Part shown: piece after piece, positions 55,301 through 64,000 of the stretch
Layout: every line of letters starts with the position of its first letter
Numbering within the stretch: position 1 is the first letter of the stretch
From: Lactococcus garvieae
GTDB lineage: Bacteria > Bacillota > Bacilli > Lactobacillales > Streptococcaceae
Length of the DNA stretch: 64,000 nucleotides
Assembly (NCBI RefSeq): GCF_016027715.1
Contig: NZ_CP065691.1
Location: 1,831,954 to 1,895,953 of the forward strand
Reading direction: 5' to 3'
The notes under the pieces: generated by a model
Seen by the model: the letters and a program-made list of their open reading frames with translations, nothing else
What the model was told of the DNA's origin: nothing
Database searches by the model: none
Position numbers and translations under genes: made by a program

Positions 55301-56110
55301 ATGAATTTCTTTAACCGTAGAAACCAAATTCTACTCAAAGAATTGATTAAAACTGATTTTAAATTACGATACCAAGGAAGTATCATTGGCTACTTGTGGT
55401 CAATCCTGAAACCTGTGATGCTCTTTGTGATTATGTACATGGTATTCGTACGTTTCTTACGTTTTGGTTCAGCCGTACCACACTTTGCTGTGGCGCTTCT
55501 CCTTGCCCTCACACTGTGGAACTTTTTTGCAGAAACAACAAATATGGGGATGCTTGCGATTGTTTCACGTGGGGACTTGTTACGTAAAATCAATTTTTCA
55601 AAGCAGATAGTTATCTTTTCTGTTGCTGCTAATGCCATGATTAACCTCGTTATTAGTTTACTTGTCGTTATTATTTTTGCGCTTTTAAATGGCGTTCAGA
55701 TGTCTTGGACAGTAATCTGGGCGATTCCTTTGATTTTTGAATTAGTACTCTTTGCTACAGGTATTGCCTTTATTTTGTCTACGATTTTCGTTCGTTTTCG
55801 TGATTTAGGCCCAATCTGGGAAGTTGGCATGCAAGCTGGGCTTTATGGAACACCGATCATTTACCCGATTACACAAGTATCAGCAACGCATCCGACTATT
55901 GCTAAATTCTTGATGATGAACCCAATGGCACAGATCGTACAAGATATGCGCTATATCTTGACCTTTAGTAATAATACTAATCCAACAGTATGGCAAATGA
56001 TTGATAATCCTTTTATTGTAGCCATTCCTTATATTATTCCTTTTGTAACTTTTGGGTTAGGGCTCTTTATTTTCACGAAGAATGCTAAGAAATTTGCGGA
56101 GATTATATAA
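55301..56110 (+). CDS. rgpC: Polysaccharide ABC exporter permease RgpC
   Basis: A 269-residue ABC-2 type permease with six transmembrane segments, the usual length for the exporter of rhamnan or teichoic acid (TagG/Wzm type). The N-terminal DFKLRYQGSIIGYLWSILKP matches the family. GGAGG precedes the ATG. A hairpin AATTTGC/GCAAATT (55270-55287) lies between rgpB and this gene. Confidence 0.94.
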   Translation: MNFFNRRNQILLKELIKTDFKLRYQGSIIGYLWSILKPVMLFVIMYMVFVRFLRFGSAVPHFAVALLLALTLWNFFAETTNMGMLAIVSRGDLLRKINFSKQIVIFSVAANAMINLVISLLVVIIFALLNGVQMSWTVIWAIPLIFELVLFATGIAFILSTIFVRFRDLGPIWEVGMQAGLYGTPIIYPITQVSATHPTIAKFLMMNPMAQIVQDMRYILTFSNNTNPTVWQMIDNPFIVAIPYIIPFVTFGLGLFIFTKNAKKFAEII

Positions 56111-57300
56111 TGAACGATAATATAGCAGTAAAAATAGATCATGTCAGCAAGTTTTTCCGCTTGCCGACAGAGGCAACAAATAGCTTACGTACGCTTCTCG
56201 TCAATCGTTTGCGTGGTATTAAGGGATATAAAGAACAGCACGTACTCAAGGATATTTCTTTTGAAGTTGAAAAAGGCGATTTCTTTGGGATCGTTGGGCG
56301 TAATGGTTCAGGGAAATCAACGTTACTAAAAATTATCTCGCAGATTTATACACCAGAACAAGGAACTGTCGAGATTGATGGGAAACTTGTATCTTTTATC
56401 GAACTTGGTGTAGGATTTAACCCAGAGTTAACCGGCCGCGAGAATGTCTACTTAAATGGTGCCATGTTGGGCTTTTCTAGAGTAGAGATTGATGCAATGT
56501 ATGATGATATCGTTGATTTTGCTGAACTGCATGAATTTATGAACCAAAAGCTAAAAAATTATTCTTCGGGTATGCAAGTCCGTCTTGCATTCTCCGTTGC
56601 AATTAAAGCTGAAGGTGATATTTTAGTTCTGGATGAGGTTTTAGCTGTTGGCGATGAATCTTTCCAGCGTAAATGTAACGATTACTTCTTAGAGCGTAAA
56701 GCTGCGGGGAAAACGACAATTTTAGTTACTCACGATATGGGAGCTGCTAAAAAATATTGTAATAAAGCAGTTCTTATTGAAAAAGGATTGGTGAAGGTTT
56801 CGGGAGATGTGGATGAGGTAGCCAACCAGTATAGTTTGGATAACTTGCAAACAGAAGTTTTAGAAGGTGATACGCCTGAAACAGCAGAAGACTTGATTGA
56901 AAATCTTCAAGTTAATATTCTTAACGCACAACAAATTACACCAGAAGATGAAGTGAAATTTGAGATCAGCTATGATGTGAAAAAGGATATGGCAACTTAT
57001 ATTGCTTTTTCAATGACGGAAGTTGATCGAAATATTTGGATCTACAATGACAACTCCCTTGATTATATGACACAAGGAGCAGGACATAAAAGAGCGATTT
57101 ACTCTTGCAAGCTTGACCAAGTTAATGATTTAAAATTAAAACTTCAAGTATCCGTACGTAATGATAAAGACGAACTTATCGCATTTGCTGATGAAAAAGT
57201 ATTTCTGATTTATCGAGATGACTTGGCAGATGGGGACTTAAGCGCAAAAGATTCCTCTACGGGTTTGATTCAAAGAAATGGAGGCTGGGAGTTTGGGTAG
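56110..57300 (+). CDS. rgpD: Polysaccharide ABC exporter ATP-binding protein RgpD
   Basis: A 396-residue ATPase of the TagH/Wzt type. Walker A VGRNGSGKSTLLK near residue 62, signature YSSGMQVRLAFS near 150, Walker B ILVLDEVLAVGDE near 172. Residues about 245-396 form an extra C-terminal beta-rich domain like Wzt_C, which in other systems recognises the end of the glycan to be exported. One-base overlap with rgpC. Confidence 0.95.
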   Translation: MNDNIAVKIDHVSKFFRLPTEATNSLRTLLVNRLRGIKGYKEQHVLKDISFEVEKGDFFGIVGRNGSGKSTLLKIISQIYTPEQGTVEIDGKLVSFIELGVGFNPELTGRENVYLNGAMLGFSRVEIDAMYDDIVDFAELHEFMNQKLKNYSSGMQVRLAFSVAIKAEGDILVLDEVLAVGDESFQRKCNDYFLERKAAGKTTILVTHDMGAAKKYCNKAVLIEKGLVKVSGDVDEVANQYSLDNLQTEVLEGDTPETAEDLIENLQVNILNAQQITPEDEVKFEISYDVKKDMATYIAFSMTEVDRNIWIYNDNSLDYMTQGAGHKRAIYSCKLDQVNDLKLKLQVSVRNDKDELIAFADEKVFLIYRDDLADGDLSAKDSSTGLIQRNGGWEFG

Positions 57301-58687
57301 CCTGAAAAGGGAAAAACCAGTGAAAGCAGAAAACGTTTTCTTGATGTTGGCAGTCTTTTTTGGACTGATTTTTTCCTTTGTGCAACCTTTATTCAATGAA
57401 CCAGATTCGAGTTATCATTTTGATCATTCTATGTATATTTCGAATACTGTTGTAGACCGATCAGCGATAGGCTTTTCGGGTGAGGACTATCAGTCACACC
57501 CTATTCCTTTTACAAAAGTAAGTGATATGAAAGCTGATGGAACTTACTTTAAAAAATTTTTTGAAACTAAGCTACCTCTTATCCATAAAAAAGATGCGGA
57601 CCCTCGGGTTAGCCGTGGGTATGGCACAGAGTGGAATATTACTTGGTATAATGATATCATGCATATTGTCCCAGCCCTAGGTGTTAAGTTAGGATATGCT
57701 ATCTACCCCTCTATTGGGAGTATGGTGATTACTGCGCGACTCTTTAGTTTGATTTTCTTTGTTCTGAGTATGTATTTTATTATCAAGAAACTCAAAGTAT
57801 ACAAATATATTTTTGTAGCTATTTCAGTAACACCGACTGTTATTCAACATGCGAGCAGCCTAAGTTATGATGTGTATAACTATGTAGCTTGTGCATTCAT
57901 GATTATGACAGCTATAAACTTAGCTGTTGATATTAAAAATGGGCAAGAAGTTACCATCAGTACATTCTTCTTGAAAATATTGCCCCCCTCAGGTGTGCTT
58001 TATTTTGCAAAAATAAACTCACAACTGTTGTATTTGATAATTCCTGGGATGCTTCTTTATTTTGTGAACAAGAAATTTAAGTTTCACTTATCAAAATTAC
58101 AGCTAACTATAGGCTGTTGTATTTTCTTAGTTTTGGGCTCCGGGATATTTTATGTAATATTTTCGGGGCAGCTAGTCATGATTTTTATTAAAATGTTTTA
58201 TAGCTTGATTGAGCCCTATTATACTGTCTTATCAACAGAAATTATTAGCGGAACAACCACAGTGGCAGTTCCTTCTTGGTTTTTTGGAGTTCAAATGGTA
58301 GTCCTTGTCCTGCTCTTCCTTTCTTATAATAAGGAGGTTGTTCCACGATGGTTCGCTTGGGGCTCTTTCAGTCTAGTATGTCTAAACTTTTTAGCAATTA
58401 TGGTGTCCTATGCCGTCGACCCTGCTTTTGTAGATTACGCAGGACGAATTATTACTGGTGCTCAGGGACGATATTTTACTCCCTTTCTCTTATTGCTAGC
58501 GCCTGTGTTTACTCTTTTGGCTCAAAAAATTACAGTGAAATCTGACACCTGGCTTATCCGGCTGTTTATCATTATGAGTGTTTGTGCCTTAGTACTTAAT
58601 TTAGGGATTACTTCCTTAAAATTTTACCATCTACAGTTACCCGCAGATGAGTGGCGTTCCGGCATTCACCATTATATATTTAAATAA
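57278..58687 (+). CDS. DUF2142 family polytopic membrane protein (first copy)
   Basis: A 469-residue protein with about 11 to 12 transmembrane segments. The first loop FNEPDSSYHFDHSMYIS, with acidic residues after helix 1, and the late SYAVDPAFVDYAGRIITGAQGRYFTPF are DUF2142 hallmarks. These resemble GT-C glycosyltransferases that use lipid-linked sugars outside the membrane. The ATG overlaps the end of rgpD by 23 bases; GTG 57320 with AAGGG upstream is an equally good start. Confidence 0.82.
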   Translation: MEAGSLGSLKREKPVKAENVFLMLAVFFGLIFSFVQPLFNEPDSSYHFDHSMYISNTVVDRSAIGFSGEDYQSHPIPFTKVSDMKADGTYFKKFFETKLPLIHKKDADPRVSRGYGTEWNITWYNDIMHIVPALGVKLGYAIYPSIGSMVITARLFSLIFFVLSMYFIIKKLKVYKYIFVAISVTPTVIQHASSLSYDVYNYVACAFMIMTAINLAVDIKNGQEVTISTFFLKILPPSGVLYFAKINSQLLYLIIPGMLLYFVNKKFKFHLSKLQLTIGCCIFLVLGSGIFYVIFSGQLVMIFIKMFYSLIEPYYTVLSTEIISGTTTVAVPSWFFGVQMVVLVLLFLSYNKEVVPRWFAWGSFSLVCLNFLAIMVSYAVDPAFVDYAGRIITGAQGRYFTPFLLLLAPVFTLLAQKITVKSDTWLIRLFIIMSVCALVLNLGITSLKFYHLQLPADEWRSGIHHYIFK

Positions 58688-58707
58688 TCCTAGATAAGGA
58701 GAGACTC

Positions 58708-59679
58708 ATGGAAGGCAAAGTTTCAGTCGTTGTTACCTGTTACAATCATGAAGAGTATATTGAAGAGTGTTTACGTAGTATCTTTGCGCAAACCTATCAA
58801 AATATCGAACTTTTGGTTTTTAATGATGGCTCAACAGATAACTCAGGGAAAATCATTGAGGAAGTTTTGAAAGAGAGTCCTTTTGTAGGCGAAACCTATT
58901 ATTTTTCATCAGAAAATAGAGGTATTGTGGCTGTGCGCAACGATGCTTTGACTAAAATAAAAGGTGAGTTTCTCCTTTTTGTTGACAGTGATAACTTTAT
59001 TAATCCAAAACATATTAACTATCTGCAAAAAGCTTTGGTGAAGGAAGCAGCTGATATAGCTTATTGTCAACTTTGGGATTTTGTTCATGGTAAAAATGTA
59101 TTGCGAGATGATCTGGATTATAATTTATCTAAAGAATTGACAGGCAATCTCATCGATGCTTCTTCCCTTGTGCGTACGTCTAAACTATCAGGACTAAAAT
59201 TTGATGCTAGCTTGGATAATAAAGCACTAGAAGATTATGATTTTTGGTTAGCTATGATTTTGCTCAAACAGGCAAAATCTATTTTTGTTAAAGAAACTAA
59301 ACTAAACTACCGAGTATTGGATGATTCTAGGACGGATCGGGGCAACTGGGATAAATATTATCAGTCTTACTTTTATATTTTAGACAAATATGTAGATTTG
59401 ATTCCTAAAGAAATAATTCAAGCATTGAAAAATAATATAAATATTTGGCTGAAAGGTTACGAAGACTTAGAAAAAAGAGTAAATGAAAAAGAAACAGCTA
59501 TCCGCGAGAAAGATATGCATATAGCAAATTTTCAAAGTGAAGTAGCTTTACTCAAGGATAAGCTTCATAATCAAGAAAAAGATTTAGCTGAAAAAACACA
59601 GCTTGTGAAAGCTTTTGAAAAGTCTTTCTTCTATAAACTTTATAAAAAAAGATTGAAAGTAAAAGATATTAAGGAGTAG
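58708..59679 (+). CDS. Glycosyltransferase family 2, RgpE-like, with a coiled-coil tail
   Basis: A 323-residue GT2 enzyme. VVVTCYNHEEYIEECLRS opening, FNDGSTDNSG near residue 39 and the DxD motif in LFVDSDNF near 90. From residue 250 the protein becomes a long heptad-rich Glu/Lys helix (coiled coil) ending in a Lys-rich segment, which may tether it to partners. Position before rgpF suggests the role of RgpE, adding side groups or rhamnose. Confidence 0.85.
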   Translation: MEGKVSVVVTCYNHEEYIEECLRSIFAQTYQNIELLVFNDGSTDNSGKIIEEVLKESPFVGETYYFSSENRGIVAVRNDALTKIKGEFLLFVDSDNFINPKHINYLQKALVKEAADIAYCQLWDFVHGKNVLRDDLDYNLSKELTGNLIDASSLVRTSKLSGLKFDASLDNKALEDYDFWLAMILLKQAKSIFVKETKLNYRVLDDSRTDRGNWDKYYQSYFYILDKYVDLIPKEIIQALKNNINIWLKGYEDLEKRVNEKETAIREKDMHIANFQSEVALLKDKLHNQEKDLAEKTQLVKAFEKSFFYKLYKKRLKVKDIKE

Positions 59680-59683
59680 AAAA

Positions 59684-61441
59684 ATGAAACGTCTTCTGCT
59701 ATATGTTCATTATAATAGATATGATAAAATCAGTGGCCATGTTCTATACCAACTGAAACAAATGCGACCCCTCTTTGAAAAAGTTGTTCTTATTTCAAAC
59801 AGTCAACTTTCCGAAGAAGGACAAGCTAAATTATCAGGGCTTATGGATGACTTTATCCAAAGAGAGAACAAGGGCTTTGATTTTGGCGCTTGGCGTGATG
59901 GGATGCAGTATGTTGGATTTGAGCAGTTGAAAGACTATGATTCAGTGACTGTGATGAATGATACATGCTTTGGTCCTCTTTATAACATGCTTCCTTTTTA
60001 TGAAGACTACGAAGCGCGTGACGTTGATATTTGGGGAATGACAAACCATCGTGCCTATCAAGAATCAAAAAAACACTCTTTTGCAGAGCATATTCAGTCT
60101 TATTTTAAAGTCTTCAGTAAAAAAGTTGTTAAGGCTGATATTTTTCAAAAGTTTTGGAGTGAGATCGAAGATTTTGAAAATGTTCAAGATGTTATCGACC
60201 ATTATGAGATCCGTTCAACAAGTGTTTTTCTGGAAGCAGGATTTGCATATGAAACGATACTTGATACTCGTGAACTTGATGATTCTCGTCTGTTGCACCC
60301 AGATTTTTCATATTATGCTCCTGATGTGATTCTGCAGGATAAAGTGCCATTTATCAAGGTGAAGGCTTTTCAGAGCCCAGAGAGTTCAGGAATCGCTAAA
60401 TATATGCTGGACTATGTTGGTGAATATACAAGCTATCCTAAACAATTGATTGTGGAACATCTCTCCACAGTAGATTATCCTGATTCCAACTATTTGGTGG
60501 CAGAAAAATATTTGGAAGATGCGGAAGACATCGCAATAACTAAAAAAATAGCTGTGCATCTCCATGTCTTTTACACGGAACTTTTAGAAGAGTTTCTTGA
60601 TGCTTTTGCTAACTTCCACTTTGATTACGATTTGTATTTAACAACAAATACGGATGAAAAAGAGAAACAAATCCAAAAAATATTAGAACAAAGACAGGTT
60701 AAGGCAGAACTCGTGCGAACGGCTAACTACGGACGTGATGTTATGCCTTTCCTAGCTTTGAAAGATACTTTGAGAAAGTATGAAGTTGTTGGTCATTTCC
60801 ATACAAAGCGCTCATTAGAAGCTGCCTTTTTTGCGGGAGAATCTTGGCGTAAAGAATTGATTGATATGTTAATTATACCTGCTGATAATATCATGCGAAA
60901 TTTTGAAAAGAACAGTAATCTTGGCATTGTAATTGCAGATATCCCATCATTTTTCCGTTTCAATCGCGTGGTTGATGCTGACAATGAAAATAAAATGATT
61001 GCCCCAATCATGAATGATATGTGGAAGCGTATGAAAATGCGAAAAAAGGTAAATTTCCACGATTTCAAAACCTTTACCATGAGTTATGGAACCTATTTCT
61101 GGGTCCAAACAGAAGTTCTTGAACCACTTTTTGACTTAGAAATCACAAAAAAAGAAGTTCCGAACGAACCACTCCCCCAAAATACGATTCTGCATGCTAT
61201 CGAACGCATCATGATTTATCTGGCTTGGGACAAGGATTTGGATTTCCGTATTAGTAAAACCCGCCAAGAACTTTCTCCATTTATTGATGCACGGACGTTC
61301 AACCAACGTTTTGGAATAACAGAGGATAATGCAAAAGACATCCGCTTAACCTTTGTGCTTAAGCTAGCCGTCAAGAAAACTTTGCGTTTAATAAAGTATA
61401 GAACCTATAAACTCTTAGGAAAAGATACGAAACATATATAA
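59684..61441 (+). CDS. rgpF: Rhamnan synthesis protein RgpF
   Basis: A 585-residue RgpF-family protein. Two similar halves: residues 1-270 with FDFGAWRDGMQY and VMNDTCFGP, and 280-585 with LVRTANYGRDVMPFLAL and VGHFHTKRSLEAA. Known homologues are rhamnosyltransferases of streptococcal rhamnan. AAGGAG precedes the ATG. Confidence 0.93.
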   Translation: MKRLLLYVHYNRYDKISGHVLYQLKQMRPLFEKVVLISNSQLSEEGQAKLSGLMDDFIQRENKGFDFGAWRDGMQYVGFEQLKDYDSVTVMNDTCFGPLYNMLPFYEDYEARDVDIWGMTNHRAYQESKKHSFAEHIQSYFKVFSKKVVKADIFQKFWSEIEDFENVQDVIDHYEIRSTSVFLEAGFAYETILDTRELDDSRLLHPDFSYYAPDVILQDKVPFIKVKAFQSPESSGIAKYMLDYVGEYTSYPKQLIVEHLSTVDYPDSNYLVAEKYLEDAEDIAITKKIAVHLHVFYTELLEEFLDAFANFHFDYDLYLTTNTDEKEKQIQKILEQRQVKAELVRTANYGRDVMPFLALKDTLRKYEVVGHFHTKRSLEAAFFAGESWRKELIDMLIIPADNIMRNFEKNSNLGIVIADIPSFFRFNRVVDADNENKMIAPIMNDMWKRMKMRKKVNFHDFKTFTMSYGTYFWVQTEVLEPLFDLEITKKEVPNEPLPQNTILHAIERIMIYLAWDKDLDFRISKTRQELSPFIDARTFNQRFGITEDNAKDIRLTFVLKLAVKKTLRLIKYRTYKLLGKDTKHI

Positions 61442-61453
61442 ATTAGAGGACCT

Positions 61454-62905
61454 ATGAATACAGTAAATAAGCTATCCAATGGAAAATATAATGTAGAAAA
61501 TATCTTCCTTATTTTTGCCCTGATATTCGGCTTGATAACCGTCTTTGTCCAACCTATTTTTTCAGCACCAGACGAGTTTGTCCACTTTAAGCGTGCCCAT
61601 ACTATTTTTCATGATGATACGGATGAGTTGTTTCAACAGGTTGATAAATTAACAGCAAGTATCCCTTATGAAGGTTCTGAGCTTAATGAAAGCGCCTTGA
61701 ATTCCCCAGAATCAAGCTTTGCCTTTGAGTCAGCTTATAAAGATGGAAGTTTTGTGCAAAAATTCTTTAAAGATAAGGTGGCAAGTATAGGAACATTAGG
61801 GTGGAACCTAAACTTTTCTAGACTGGTCTGGTTGCCACAGGCTTTGGGGATTCTTATTGGTAGCTTCATCCATTCAAGCTTTGGAGTGATGATTATAGCT
61901 GGTCGGTTGATGAACCTTCTCGTATATGTTTTAGCAATTTATTTTGCAATCAAAAAAGCAAAAATTGGACAATGGGTTATGGCAGCAGTTGCTTTGCTGC
62001 CCATCAGTATTCAGCAGGCCGCATCACTTTCCTATGATGTCCTATATTATATAGCGATTTTTGCTTGTTTCTCTTTAATGAGTAATTTGTGGACACGTAA
62101 AGAAAAAATAGGATACAAATGGTATTTTTATCTCTTTTTCATAGCACTTCTTTTATTTATTCCTAAAGAAGCTGTGTTAGTTCTAGGAATTTACTTTTTG
62201 ACATTGCCAATGCGTCTGTTCGGAGATAATAAGCTAACACGGTTGGTTGATAAATTTTGGAATTTCTGGGCTCGACATAAAAAAATAGCTTTACTAGCAA
62301 TTATCGTTTTATTTTATGCCTTGTTTGTTTATGAATTCCGACAAGCAGGGGGGGCATTACGTGGTGTACAAATTATGTTTAATACTTTCTTCAGACCGGA
62401 TTTCTACAATAATATGGATAGTGTCTTAGTCACAGGCATGATTGGTAATTTTGGGCAAATGACTTATCGGTTACCGGGATGGCTTGTAATTATTAACTTT
62501 ATCTTCTTATTCATTCTGGGTCTCACAGAGAAAGAAGTGAAACTAGATCAACGAGTGGCAGTTTCTAGTGGTATAGCTTATACTTTAGTTGTGCTGATGA
62601 CTGCTATTGCAATGTTTATGAGTTGGACTTTAAATCACCTACAGATTGCTGGTGCTTTGATAAGCTTGGGAAATCAAGGGCGCTATTATACACCATTTTT
62701 AATTATACTCGTACCTATTATGTTAACATTGAAAAAGTGGGTGAAAGTGGAAATAAATGAAGCCTTCAAAAGAAGAGTTTTTAAGCTGCTCATGTTATTT
62801 AATCTTTCCTTTTTTATAGTACTAACAATTTTATTTTACTATACCGCAGATCGAGGAGCCAACTTTTTACCTCACCTAATAATTTGGGCCAAAAATCTTA
62901 TTTAA
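61454..62905 (+). CDS. DUF2142 family polytopic membrane protein (second copy)
   Basis: A 483-residue protein with about 12 transmembrane segments, related to the gene at 57278. The same pattern recurs: VENIFLIFALIFGLITVFVQ then FSAPDEFVHFKRAHTIF (acidic pair in first loop), SLSYDVLYY, and GNQGRYYTPFLIILVP near the end. Probably a GT-C type sugar transferase acting on the outer face. It lies 12 bases after rgpF. A promoter for the next gene follows. Confidence 0.82.
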   Translation: MNTVNKLSNGKYNVENIFLIFALIFGLITVFVQPIFSAPDEFVHFKRAHTIFHDDTDELFQQVDKLTASIPYEGSELNESALNSPESSFAFESAYKDGSFVQKFFKDKVASIGTLGWNLNFSRLVWLPQALGILIGSFIHSSFGVMIIAGRLMNLLVYVLAIYFAIKKAKIGQWVMAAVALLPISIQQAASLSYDVLYYIAIFACFSLMSNLWTRKEKIGYKWYFYLFFIALLLFIPKEAVLVLGIYFLTLPMRLFGDNKLTRLVDKFWNFWARHKKIALLAIIVLFYALFVYEFRQAGGALRGVQIMFNTFFRPDFYNNMDSVLVTGMIGNFGQMTYRLPGWLVIINFIFLFILGLTEKEVKLDQRVAVSSGIAYTLVVLMTAIAMFMSWTLNHLQIAGALISLGNQGRYYTPFLIILVPIMLTLKKWVKVEINEAFKRRVFKLLMLFNLSFFIVLTILFYYTADRGANFLPHLIIWAKNLI

Positions 62906-62931
62906 TAAAGGATTGATAGACATTTGGGAGT

Positions 62932-62960
62932 TTGTTTTTCAACGAAATATAAGATATAAT
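62932..62960 (+). promoter_or_regulatory. Promoter of the GT2-DUF2304 gene pair
   Basis: TTGTTT (62932-62937), 17 bases, TATAAT (62955-62960). It lets the last two genes be transcribed apart from the rgp block. Confidence 0.7.
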
Positions 62961-62999
62961 AAGTAAGATACGTTTTATGTAAATATTGTAAGGAATAAA

Positions 63000-63737
63000 A
63001 TGAAGAAAAAAACTGAACAGAAAATATTATTGATAATTCCTGCTTATAATGAATCTGAAGGAATCGTTAGTGTAATTGAAACAGTTGAGAATTATAGACA
63101 AAGATGTGAGTATCAATTGGATTATATTGTAATTAACGATGGATCAACAGATAATGAAGAAGAAGTTCTCCGCGCTCATAATATCCACCATGTGGAGTTA
63201 ATACAAAATTTAGGTATCGGAGGCGCTGTCCAAACTGGTTATATCTATGCTTTAGTAAATGATTATGATATTGCTATTCAATATGATGGAGATGGACAAC
63301 ACGATATTGAATCCCTACCAAATCTGGTTGAACCTATTTTGAGCGGAGAATCAGATTTTACAGTTGGGTCACGCTTTTTAGACGAGAGTAATTCAGAATT
63401 CAAGTCGTCTAAAGCCCGCCAGTTAGGTATTAAAATTTTGTCTTCGCTGATTTTTATGACCTCAAAATTTAGAATCAAAGATGTTACCAGTGGTTATCGA
63501 GCAGGAAATCGAAAAGTAATTGAACAGTTTACTAAACGGTACCCGAGACAGTATCCAGAACCAGAAAGTTATATGCATCTTTTCGCTAAAAATATACGTG
63601 TAAAGGAAGTTGGAGTACGTATGTTTGAAAGAACGACAGGCGTTTCCAGCATCAACTTACTCAAGGGAGCAAACTATATGATTAGTGTTTCTCTCGCGGT
63701 TTTAGTATCATCTTTGATTGGAAAGGAGAAAGGATAA
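63000..63737 (+). CDS. Glycosyltransferase family 2, dolichol-phosphate-mannose-synthase type
   Basis: A 245-residue soluble GT2 enzyme. PAYNESEGIVSVIETV near residue 14, VINDGSTDNEEEV near 44, the catalytic QYDGDGQHD near 93 and DVTSGYRAGNR near 161 match DPM-synthase or GtrB-like enzymes that load a sugar onto undecaprenyl phosphate. No C-terminal membrane anchor; that may be supplied by the DUF2304 partner, whose gene overlaps by one base, as with the streptococcal GacI-GacJ pair. Confidence 0.88.
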   Translation: MKKKTEQKILLIIPAYNESEGIVSVIETVENYRQRCEYQLDYIVINDGSTDNEEEVLRAHNIHHVELIQNLGIGGAVQTGYIYALVNDYDIAIQYDGDGQHDIESLPNLVEPILSGESDFTVGSRFLDESNSEFKSSKARQLGIKILSSLIFMTSKFRIKDVTSGYRAGNRKVIEQFTKRYPRQYPEPESYMHLFAKNIRVKEVGVRMFERTTGVSSINLLKGANYMISVSLAVLVSSLIGKEKG

Positions 63738-64000
63738 TGCCTACTCAATTACGGATTTTAGCGATTGTTTTATCTATTACTTTTTTCATCTATGTTATTC
63801 AGTTGATAAAAAAAGATAATGCTGAAATAAGACATATGCTTAAATGGTTTATTTTAGCACTTATCATCTTGTTTGGTGCACTCTTTCCTGATTTAGGAAG
63901 TAGCGTTGCCCATTTCTTGGGAATAAAGACTTTAACATCTCTATCTTTGTTTATACTCGTTGGTCTGCTTCTCTTAATATCTTTGAAGTATCAAATGTCA
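63737..64000 (+). CDS. DUF2304 membrane protein, 5' part (runs off the window)
   Basis: Eighty-eight codons are visible and the frame is open at the window end. The start ATG overlaps the stop of the preceding gene (TAATG) with AAAGGA upstream. Three hydrophobic segments can be seen (residues about 5-23, 36-51, 66-84) with the GALFPDLGSSVAHFLGI stretch typical of DUF2304. In group A Streptococcus a similar small protein (GacJ) supports the neighbouring GtrB-type enzyme. Confidence 0.85.
   Translation, partial: MPTQLRILAIVLSITFFIYVIQLIKKDNAEIRHMLKWFILALIILFGALFPDLGSSVAHFLGIKTLTSLSLFILVGLLLLISLKYQMS

Overview
The window is a chromosomal segment of a low-GC Gram-positive coccus of the order Lactobacillales, most likely a Lactococcus. 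Pointers are an HPr/Enzyme I pair with lactococcal-looking sequence, the order prmA-rsmE-relA-dtd, CodY with a GTG start, an arcA-arcB-arcD-arcC-...-arcT arginine deiminase cluster with the lactococcal arcT gene, and a rhamnan (rml/rgp) cell-wall polysaccharide locus. Genus comes from family resemblance read by eye; species is not determined, and a non-lactis lineage such as the garvieae group is only a guess. No insertion sequence, prophage, CRISPR array or rRNA was seen.

Layout. 1-9.2 kb: tail of prmA, rsmE, the stringent-response enzyme relA, dtd, a HAD hydrolase, a PlsC-type acyltransferase, secA and a DAHP synthase. 9.2-11.4 kb: ptsH-ptsI, the general PTS proteins. 11.4-13.7 kb (minus strand): YbaB, a tRNA-Leu with anticodon AAG, an alpha/beta hydrolase, a YcxB-like membrane protein and, upstream of it, a structured RNA ending in a strong terminator. 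13.8-16.2 kb: rnpA-yidC-jag and rpmH. 16.3-20.3 kb: aldo/keto reductase, ireB-ruvX-yrzB and a PMT-like membrane protein. 20.3-24.6 kb: codY and gatCAB. 24.6-30.3 kb: MATE exporter, cold-shock protein, folate cyclo-ligase, rhomboid protease, dut, a truncated 5'-nucleotidase remnant, yutD and rlmN. 30.3-37.3 kb: arginine deiminase operon with catabolite-control sites and large RNA hairpins between genes. 37.3-40 kb: nitroreductase, polyprenyl diphosphate synthase and a UbiA prenyltransferase (menaquinone side chain). 40-42.9 kb (minus): feoA-feoB and a small Cys-rich Feo protein behind a dyad-rich promoter, with a parS-like palindrome upstream. 42.9-49.3 kb: fakA-asp23, ridA, rpmB, a DUF1129 protein and a CtpE-like P-type ATPase. 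49.4-64 kb: rmlA-rmlC-x-rmlB-rmlD, rgpA-B-C-D, two DUF2142 polytopic proteins, GT2 and RgpF glycosyltransferases, and a GT2/DUF2304 pair (cut by the window end).

How the parts fit: the rml genes make dTDP-L-rhamnose, RgpA/B/E/F build a rhamnan on a lipid carrier, RgpC/D export it, and the DUF2142 and GT2/DUF2304 genes look like a side-chain decoration module. The arc genes turn arginine into ornithine, CO2, NH3 and ATP, and their promoter carries sites for CcpA, whose co-effector Ser46-phosphorylated HPr comes from ptsH in the same window. CodY has a near-consensus CodY box at its own promoter.

Nothing in the window is clearly a new defence or mobile system. The best candidates for something undescribed are the 150-nt structured RNA at 13.57-13.71 kb with mutually exclusive pairings, the intergenic hairpins of the arc operon, the dyad operator at the feo promoter, a set of genes whose -10 box sits 6-7 bases before the ATG (leaderless mRNAs), and the decoration module of the rhamnan locus.
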